DNA of 64,000 nucleotides from SIG673 sp045653945 (GTDB taxonomy: Bacteria > Bacillota > Clostridia > Oscillospirales > CAG-272). Of this stretch, positions 58,693 to 64,000 are shown in pieces. The stretch lies in assembly GCA_045653945.1 (NCBI GenBank), contig JAZOML010000003.1, positions 1 through 64,000 on the forward strand. Direction: 5' to 3'. The translations under genes and the position numbers were made by a program. The first letter of the stretch is position 1. Each line of letters starts with the position of its first letter. The notes beneath the pieces are model-generated. The model worked only from the letters and a program-made list of their open reading frames with translations, searched no databases and had not been told where the DNA came from.

Positions 58693-60093
58693 TTACTTTC
58701 CCACACAAAAATTGTGGAAAATTGCATCGGTAATGTCGCCCGATACGGCTCTGCCGTCTACCTCGCCAAGATAGGCGAGCGCACTTTCAAGGTCAAGACC
58801 GCACACGTCGGCGCAAAAATGCGCTTCAAACGCTTCTATTGCTCGCGCAACGGCATTTTTTGCCATCGTAACCGCCGAAAACTGCCTTGCATTTGCAAGG
58901 ACTGCCTCTCCGCTGTAATCTATCTCACGTTCGCAAAAAAACGCCTCAGCGATGTTTTTTATATCCTGCACACCATCGCCACTCTTTGCGCTAACGTTAA
59001 GCGCCTTTGCCCTCTTATATTTCGCACAAAGTCCATAAATCAACTCATTAAGAGCGCCGCTATACACCTGCGTATCCGACTTGTTGAGCGCAAAAATGAC
59101 GCATTTGCCGTTTTCAAGAAGCTCCCTTGCAAGTGAAATTACGGCATCGTCCTGCTCACTTATGGCGGACGCAGTATCAAAAACCGCAATCACAAGCTCC
59201 GCCTCGCGCGCCTTTTGAAGCGCAAGTGAAATACCGATTTTCTCGACCTCGTCGGAGCTTTCGCGAATACCCGCAGTGTCAAATAGCCGCAAAATTATGC
59301 GCCCTGCCGTGATTTTTTCTTCAATAACGTCGCGCGTAGTACCTGCAATATCGGTAACGATAGCTCGCTTTTCACCGAGAAGCGCATTGAGAAGCGAAGA
59401 CTTTCCCGCATTGGGCTTACCTACAAGCGTAGCCTTTACGCCCTCACTTACTGCCTTTCCGTGTCTATATGTGGACGCAAGAGCGTCAAGCTCGGAAAGA
59501 ATTTCTCTCATTTTCGCACCAAACTGCTCGTCGCTGACCTCGGCAAGGTCCTCCTCTGGATAGTCGATTTTAACGTAAACCGAGGAAAGAAGATTAAGAA
59601 TTTTTGCATAAATTTCATCGCAACACCTCTTTAAAACTCCGTCGGTATGCGATGCCGAAAGCTTTAATTTTTCCTCGTTTTCCGCATCAATGAGTCCAAT
59701 TATTGCTTCAGCCTCGGAAAGCGAAATCTTGCCGTTCAAAAACGCTCTCTGCGAGAACTCGCCCGGTCCCGCCTGAACAGCGCCGTTATCAAACGCCGCT
59801 TTCAGCACTCTCTCACTGAGCAGTATTCCGCCGTGGCAGGAAATCTCAACAACGTCCTCGCCTGTAAACGATTTGGGCGCACGAAAAACTGTGGCAATAC
59901 CGTCATCTATACGTTTTCCCTCGCTTATAATTTCTCCGTATATCGCAGTACCGCCCGACACCTCTTTAAGGTTGCGTCCGCCCGCCGTTTTGAACATTTT
60001 TGTCGCTACGTCAAGTGCGTTTTCGCCCGATATTCTTATTACAGCTATCCCTCCCCGTCCAAATGGGGTGCTTATCGCCGCAATTGTACTCAT
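58693..60093 (-). CDS. mnmE: tRNA modification GTPase MnmE
   Basis: Forms cmnm5U34 with MnmG (31590). 466 residues: N-terminal folate-like domain (MSTIAAISTPFGRGGIAVIRISG), helical domain, inserted G domain with GKPNAGKSSLLNALLG near residue 223 and TDIAGTTRD, and the C-terminal FCVGK with the required Cys. ATG 60093 was chosen because CCAGGAG precedes it by nine bases; upstream ATGs overlap that site or fall in repeat DNA. Confidence 0.97.
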   Translation of the reverse strand: MSTIAAISTPFGRGGIAVIRISGENALDVATKMFKTAGGRNLKEVSGGTAIYGEIISEGKRIDDGIATVFRAPKSFTGEDVVEISCHGGILLSERVLKAAFDNGAVQAGPGEFSQRAFLNGKISLSEAEAIIGLIDAENEEKLKLSASHTDGVLKRCCDEIYAKILNLLSSVYVKIDYPEEDLAEVSDEQFGAKMREILSELDALASTYRHGKAVSEGVKATLVGKPNAGKSSLLNALLGEKRAIVTDIAGTTRDVIEEKITAGRIILRLFDTAGIRESSDEVEKIGISLALQKAREAELVIAVFDTASAISEQDDAVISLARELLENGKCVIFALNKSDTQVYSGALNELIYGLCAKYKRAKALNVSAKSGDGVQDIKNIAEAFFCEREIDYSGEAVLANARQFSAVTMAKNAVARAIEAFEAHFCADVCGLDLESALAYLGEVDGRAVSGDITDAIFHNFCVGK

Positions 60094-60114
60094 AGGTTTC
60101 ATCTCCTGGTGTAT

Positions 60115-60330
60115 TTTGAAAGTTTTAAGTTTTTTGTTTTTCCGGCTTTTCGAGAAAAGCCTCGGCACCGTTCTTTTCTTGAAAGAAAAGAAGGCAAAAG
60201 AACTTCTCTTACAACGCATCAGTGGTGTGTTGTGGAAGTTTTGAGCTTTGTTGTATACAGTTCTATTGAAAGGAGTTGAGAGTCTTTCAGAAGTTTTTGT
60301 CCACTTTTTTTAAAAAGTGGGGAAAGCGGG
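60115..60330. repeat. Dispersed repeat element between mnmE and jag
   Basis: Left: CTTTTCGAGAAAAG and CTTTTCTTGAAAGAAAAG hairpins, then GGCAAAAGAACTTCTCTTAC. Right: GAAGTTTTTGTCCAC then an inverted hairpin (about 60300-60322). The block near 60250-60304 is nearly the same as 63565-63620. Confidence 0.8.
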
Positions 60331-60372
60331 GGGAAACATAAAACGGGCTGTTAAAATCAGCCCGTTTGTTTA

Positions 60373-61083
60373 TTATTCTTCGTCGTCAGGAATATCCTGT
60401 TCAGCTTCGGGCTTATCCTGCTTACGAGGCTTATTTGCGCCTCCGACGTAATGGATAACTACCTTGCGATGCTCGTCGCTTCCAACCGACGCGGTCATAA
60501 CCAGCGGGTCGTTTTGGAGTGCGGAGTGAATTATTCTTCTTTCGTATGGAGTCATAGGGTCAAGAGCGATGTTTCTCTTGTATCTCTTAACCTTTTCAGC
60601 GGTTCTCTTAGCGAGATTGCGTAGCGTTTCCTCACGTCTTGCTCTGTATCCTTCAATATCAACCGATATTTTAGCGCACTCCATACCGCTCTTTTCGAGC
60701 GCCTCATTGAGGGCAAGATTTGCAAGATACTGAAGTGCATCCATTGTTTCGCCGTGTCTTCCGATAAGAATACCCGTATCTGCGCCTTCGATTTTGATTA
60801 TTTTGCCGCCCTCGGAGTTAAGCTCACGAGAGAGTGTTGCACGGGTGTTTTTCATACCCATAGCGTCAAGCACACCGTTTAAGTAATCAATAGCGGTTTG
60901 CTCAGGACCAATTTCAACGAAAACTCTTACCTTTGCTGCCGTTTCGCCAAAGCCGAGGAAGCCTTTTTTAGGTGCTTCGATAACCTCGTATTGAATTCTC
61001 GCAACGTCAACGCCGAGCTTTGCTGCGCCGTCAGCTATTGCCGCTTCAACTGTGCGGCCACATCCGATTTCTTCTTTTAACAT
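60373..61083 (-). CDS. jag: RNA-binding protein Jag/KhpB
   Basis: 236 residues: Jag N-terminal domain (GRTVEAAIADGAAKLGVD), KH domain with LIGRHGETMDALQYL near residue 125 and R3H domain (RRIIHSAL near 185), then an acidic and basic tail. KhpB binds RNA with KhpA and affects cell elongation. Start at 61083 follows GAAAGGATATAGCT. Confidence 0.95.
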   Translation of the reverse strand: MLKEEIGCGRTVEAAIADGAAKLGVDVARIQYEVIEAPKKGFLGFGETAAKVRVFVEIGPEQTAIDYLNGVLDAMGMKNTRATLSRELNSEGGKIIKIEGADTGILIGRHGETMDALQYLANLALNEALEKSGMECAKISVDIEGYRARREETLRNLAKRTAEKVKRYKRNIALDPMTPYERRIIHSALQNDPLVMTASVGSDEHRKVVIHYVGGANKPRKQDKPEAEQDIPDDEE

Positions 61084-61118
61084 AGCTATATCCTTTCGTA
61101 TATATGGCAGGAAAGCGA

Positions 61119-62219
61119 TTATTTCTTACCGCCGCCCTTTTTATCGTCGTAATTTTTCATTTTTGCACCGCCGAGCGCACCCTTAGAAGCGGGCGTGTTT
61201 TCGGTATTCTGTACCTTTTGGCTAGCCTCAACCTTAGCGTTGTACTCATCGTCGTCGATGTGGTGAAGCGAGGGAACGTAGGGTTTATTGGGGTCGCGCA
61301 GGGATTTCATTCCGCGCTTATTCTTTTTCTTTTTGCCGAAAATTTCGCGTTCAGCCTCCTTGTAATCGTCCTCGGTGAACTTTGGGAAGGGCTTAAGCTT
61401 AACTAAAATGAACTGCTGAACAAGACCGAGAAGGCTCTGGAATATCCAGTAAACACCAATAGCCGCAGGAACGCTGAATGCAATCCAGGTAGACATAAGC
61501 GGCATTACGAGGTCCATTATAATAGATGAGGTTTTTGCATCTGCACCGCCCGTCTGCATAACGGGAGATTGATACGAGAGCTTTCTCATAAGCTTTGAGG
61601 TAAGAAGCGTTGCGAGGAAGTTGAGTACGGGAATGAGCATAAGCCAAGTCCACCACTCAGGCGTCAGAGCAAGGTCAATCGCACCGAAAAGGTTGAAGTT
61701 AGGTAGCTTTTCGGCAAGCGCCCCTGCATCCATACCCGTTACCGACGTATACGCACCGAGGTTTCCTCTCATTGCGGAGAGCATTGCAATTTCATCGGTT
61801 GTGCCGCCTGCAAGAGTTGATATTCCTGCAAGAATTTCCTCGGAAAATCCGCAAATGTAGGTAAGAGGCTTTCTGATAACGTTATAAATGAAGATAACGA
61901 TAGGCAACTGAATAAGCATCGGCAGGCATCCTGCAAATTGGCTATATCCCGCCTTTTGCTGAATTTCCTGAATTTCCATTTGGCGCTTTTGCTGACTTGT
62001 TCTATCGTTTCTGCCCGCATACTTCTTTACGATAGCAGCCTCCTTTGGGCGAAGGGACGCCTGCTTTAATGAGTTGTTGTGCTGCTTTATACCAAGCGGC
62101 AGCATTAAAACCTTTACGATTACCGCAAAGAGCAAAAGCGCTAGGGCATAGTTGCTGAACATCGCCTTGTAGCAAACGTTCAGTATCCACGCAATTGTTT
62201 CATACAAAAAATCAAACAT
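61119..62219 (-). CDS. yidC: Membrane protein insertase YidC
   Basis: 366 residues, five membrane segments (about 17-40, 95-122, 180-200, 235-260 and nearby), without the large periplasmic domain of proteobacteria and without a lipobox. KQHNNSLKQASLRPKEAAIVKKY is the conserved first cytoplasmic loop. The last ~90 residues are a polar Lys-rich tail that may bind ribosomes. Start follows AAAGGAAATATAAA. Confidence 0.95.
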   Translation of the reverse strand: MFDFLYETIAWILNVCYKAMFSNYALALLLFAVIVKVLMLPLGIKQHNNSLKQASLRPKEAAIVKKYAGRNDRTSQQKRQMEIQEIQQKAGYSQFAGCLPMLIQLPIVIFIYNVIRKPLTYICGFSEEILAGISTLAGGTTDEIAMLSAMRGNLGAYTSVTGMDAGALAEKLPNFNLFGAIDLALTPEWWTWLMLIPVLNFLATLLTSKLMRKLSYQSPVMQTGGADAKTSSIIMDLVMPLMSTWIAFSVPAAIGVYWIFQSLLGLVQQFILVKLKPFPKFTEDDYKEAEREIFGKKKKNKRGMKSLRDPNKPYVPSLHHIDDDEYNAKVEASQKVQNTENTPASKGALGGAKMKNYDDKKGGGKK

Positions 62220-62248
62220 TTTATATTTCCTTTCAACTAAAAGGGGTT

Positions 62249-62572
62249 TTATATATAGTTTCCGTAGGTAGTGAGATACGGATAGCTTACAGGGGTGTTA
62301 TCTACTCGAGCAGCCTTACCGAAAACCGCTGTTTTGGGTACTAGCTTTCTCTTTTTGCGAGGTACAGGATTGTAACCGCCCCGAAAAAGCGGATTGCAGC
62401 GCAAAATCCGAAAAACACCCATTGGCAGACCGATAAGCGCCCCCCACTCGTTTATAGCTGTATATGCATATTTTGAGCAGCTCGGTTCAAATCTACAACA
62501 CGGCGCACTCTTTCTTTGGGATAGGTGCTTACGGTAAAGCTTAATCGGAGCTAAAAACAAGCGTCTTAGCAT
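62249..62572 (-). CDS. yidD: Membrane protein insertion efficiency factor YidD
   Basis: 107 residues. The conserved core FLAPIKLYRKHLS through CCRFEPSCSKYAYTAI and FRILRCNPLFRGGYNPVP is complete, followed by a short unusual tail. It overlaps the end of rnpA by seven bases, the usual arrangement. Confidence 0.95.
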   Translation of the reverse strand: MLRRLFLAPIKLYRKHLSQRKSAPCCRFEPSCSKYAYTAINEWGALIGLPMGVFRILRCNPLFRGGYNPVPRKKRKLVPKTAVFGKAARVDNTPVSYPYLTTYGNYI

Positions 62573-62964
62573 TGTCCGTCCTCTTTTTTATCGGCGTACA
62601 TTTCAAGTCTTTCAAGCTGATTTCTCATCTCGGCAAGTATGTCTGTGGACTTGGCAGTAGTAGCGTCCTCGCGTGCGCAAATTACTACAAGGAAGCCTTT
62701 TTTTATTTCCCTCTCGCCACAAGCCGCTGAAAAAGCCGCGCGTATAACTCGTTTTGCTCGGTTTCGCTGCACAGCTCCGCCTATTTTCTTAGACACCGTA
62801 ATTCCTATGCGGTTGACTAGCTTCTTCTCAGGGTGAGCCTTTTTTAACAAATACGCCTTCTTATCCTTTAAAACGTATATGACCGTGTAGCGTCCACCCA
62901 TCTTTTTGCCGCCTGCGTACACCTTCTTGTAAAGATGATTTTCTTTAATGGCTATCGGTTTCAT
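62566..62964 (-). CDS. rnpA: Ribonuclease P protein component
   Basis: 132 residues with the RNPAse motif RNRAKRVIRAAF near residue 68. Assists RNase P RNA in 5' trimming of tRNA. Start at 62964 follows TTAGGATATGAAACC; neighbours rpmH and yidD are as in nearly all bacteria. Confidence 0.95.
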   Translation of the reverse strand: MKPIAIKENHLYKKVYAGGKKMGGRYTVIYVLKDKKAYLLKKAHPEKKLVNRIGITVSKKIGGAVQRNRAKRVIRAAFSAACGEREIKKGFLVVICAREDATTAKSTDILAEMRNQLERLEMYADKKEDGQC

Positions 62965-63081
62965 ATCCTAATCACCAATTTTTATCACTTTAAATAAGCG
63001 TTTATAAACAAAAAAATGAACCTCGGCCTATTGCCTGCGTTCATTTCTAAAATCTCTGCATTATTTTTTGTGCTTGAAGTA

Positions 63082-63119
63082 CACGCAAGTAAAGAACGCA
63101 GATTGTCTTTACTCGCGTG
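63082..63119. promoter_or_regulatory. Strong hairpin between rpmH and rnpA
   Basis: Fourteen-base-pair stem (63082-63095 with 63106-63119, one mismatch) and ten-base loop, with no T run after it on the minus strand. Possibly a processing or attenuation site that sets the rpmH to rnpA ratio. A second stem, AATGAAC/GTTCATT, lies at about 63016-63046. Confidence 0.5.
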
Positions 63120-63157
63120 ATATTTCTGCATCAAGTGGTTTCAAAAGCAACCTAAAA

Positions 63158-63292
63158 TTAATAGGTAAGTCTTTCTCTTCCTTTTGCGCGTCTTCTCTTC
63201 AAGACCTTTCTTCCGTTAGCAGTCTTCATACGCTTGCGGAAGCCGTGCTCCTTTTTTCTCTGACGCTTTTTGGGCTGGTATGTTCTTAACAT
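63158..63292 (-). CDS. rpmH: 50S ribosomal protein L34
   Basis: 44 residues, MLRTYQPKKRQRKKEHGF, then RMKTANGRKVLKRRRAKGR, an exact fit to L34. It is encoded divergently from dnaA, as in most bacteria. Start 63292 follows AGGGAGTACGACT. Confidence 0.97.
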   Translation of the reverse strand: MLRTYQPKKRQRKKEHGFRKRMKTANGRKVLKRRRAKGRERLTY

Positions 63293-63377
63293 AGTCGTAC
63301 TCCCTCCGTTTCTAATTTCGTCCGTTAACGCAACCATAATCGGCTACATCAACGCATAAGTTTGCATCGTAATCAAC

Positions 63378-63407
63378 ATTATATACTATTTTATAACTAT
63401 TTGTCAA
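63378..63407 (-). promoter_or_regulatory. Promoter of rpmH
   Basis: TTGACA (63407-63402), 18-base spacer, TATAAT (63383-63378) on the minus strand. Confidence 0.85.
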
Positions 63408-63439
63408 CCCATTTCAAAATTTTTACAAATTCTTAACAA

Positions 63440-63662
63440 GTATCCCCCCCCCGCTTTTCGAGAAAAGCTTGGCAAAAGCTTCTCTTACCACGCCACCGTG
63501 ATGTAGTGTGGAAGTTTTGAGCTTTGTTCTATTTAAATACAGTGTAATTATTTAAAGATTACTCGTTGTTGTATACAGTTCTTTTGAAAGGAGTTGAGAG
63601 TCTTTCAGAAGTCTTTGCCAAGCTTTCTTCAGAAAGCGGGAAAGCGGGAAAGCGGGGGAAAA
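63440..63662. repeat. Dispersed repeat element upstream of dnaA
   Basis: CTTTTCGAGAAAAG hairpin with GGCAAAAGCTTCTCTTACC on the left and GAAGTCTTTGCC then an inverted GCTTTC hairpin on the right, bounding about 190 bases. Compared with 60213-60330 it carries an extra segment of roughly 47 bases (about 63524-63570). A run of nine or more C precedes it. Confidence 0.8.
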
Positions 63663-63775
63663 AGTAAACATTGTGTAAATTATAATATTAATTATTGCAT
63701 AAATTATATAATTATGTTATTATAAATATAATTAAATTAAATTTTAAAATATAATAGTGATAAAAGTAGTAAAAA
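63662..63775. other. AT-rich DNA upstream of dnaA
   Basis: About 110 bases made almost wholly of A and T before the dnaA ribosome binding site. It could serve as an unwinding element or promoter region, but I see no TTATCCACA-type DnaA boxes in the 63293-63790 spacer, so oriC may be on the far side of dnaA. Confidence 0.4.
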
Positions 63776-63790
63776 AGAAAGGAAAAGTGT

Positions 63791-64000
63791 ATGCAGGAAT
63801 TTGACGAAATATGGGATGCCGCACTTGAGGAGCTTAAAAAGAGCACCTCTGACGTTGTTTTCAACCTTTGGTTTAAGGTGCTGAAGCTTGTTGACTTAAC
63901 GGACACTCACGCGGTTTTTTACACTGAAAGTCCATTCAAACGCGAGAGAATTGAAAAGAATTTTTCTATATCAATAGCTCAAACTCTTGAAGCGGTGCTA
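63791..64000 (+). CDS. dnaA: Chromosomal replication initiator DnaA, 5' part
   Basis: The first 70 residues (MQEFDEIWDAALEELKKSTS onward, with FNLWFKVLKLVDL) match DnaA domain I, and the divergent rpmH neighbour fits. The gene runs off the window, so the AAA+ and DNA-binding domains are not seen. ATG 63791 has AAAGGAAAAGTGT before it. Confidence 0.93.
   Translation, partial: MQEFDEIWDAALEELKKSTSDVVFNLWFKVLKLVDLTDTHAVFYTESPFKRERIEKNFSISIAQTLEAVL

Overview
The window reads as chromosome of an uncultured low-to-mid GC Clostridia-type Firmicute, close to the replication origin. Evidence: the rightmost genes are mnmE-jag-yidC-yidD-rnpA-rpmH followed by the start of dnaA. In the middle lie rsmG, noc, parA and parB with five parS sites. 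T-box leaders, HPr kinase, TepA, strong AGGAGG-type ribosome binding sites and sigma-A promoters with 17-base spacers all fit.

Layout. 107-8749 (minus): one long housekeeping run, ftsK - DJ-1 family - folate cyclo-ligase - mltG - U32 - proA - RluA-type synthase. 8914-14551: a 45-residue basic ORF, a membrane HTH protein, DegV, a PAP2-like membrane protein, rpsO and pnp. 14790-17418: a transaldolase-like aldolase, a PfkB-AraC fusion and a small HTH regulator. 17556-23960 (minus): an LRR/Sel1 protein, trpB2 behind a Trp T-box, queH plus a hydrolase, and an acyl-CoA ligase behind a Tyr T-box. 24384-28521: AbrB and HTH regulators, an HTH pseudogene, a DUF4349 lipoprotein, tRNA-Thr and tRNA-Tyr, nrdR and a solitary mazF. 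28615-36587 (minus): hprK, thiI, mnmG, rlmH, an MBL hydrolase and galK. 36736-43685 (plus): a mini-LRR, a short PPase-like protein and a tandem-TIR protein lead into rsmG, noc, parA, parB and serS. 44617-46571: pduL and tepA.

The most unusual region is 46884-57581: eight same-strand, closely packed genes behind one sigma-A promoter and ending at one terminator. They encode three TIR-LRR fusions, four stand-alone BspA-type LRR proteins and a final TIR-FtsK/SpoIIIE fusion in which a TIR domain replaces the membrane anchor of a complete translocase motor. None shows a signal peptide, so LRR sensing would be intracellular. At the position of the TIR catalytic Glu (residue 58 in all four), two proteins keep Glu, one has Asp and one has Thr. 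I propose a multi-sensor TIR immune locus with a DNA-translocase effector or sensor; this is inference and needs experimental support.

A second theme is a family of hairpin-bounded intergenic repeats (about 100-450 bases, often with inverted ends) found in most longer spacers, including between both T-boxes and their genes. Function calls rest on motifs read by eye; no database search was run.
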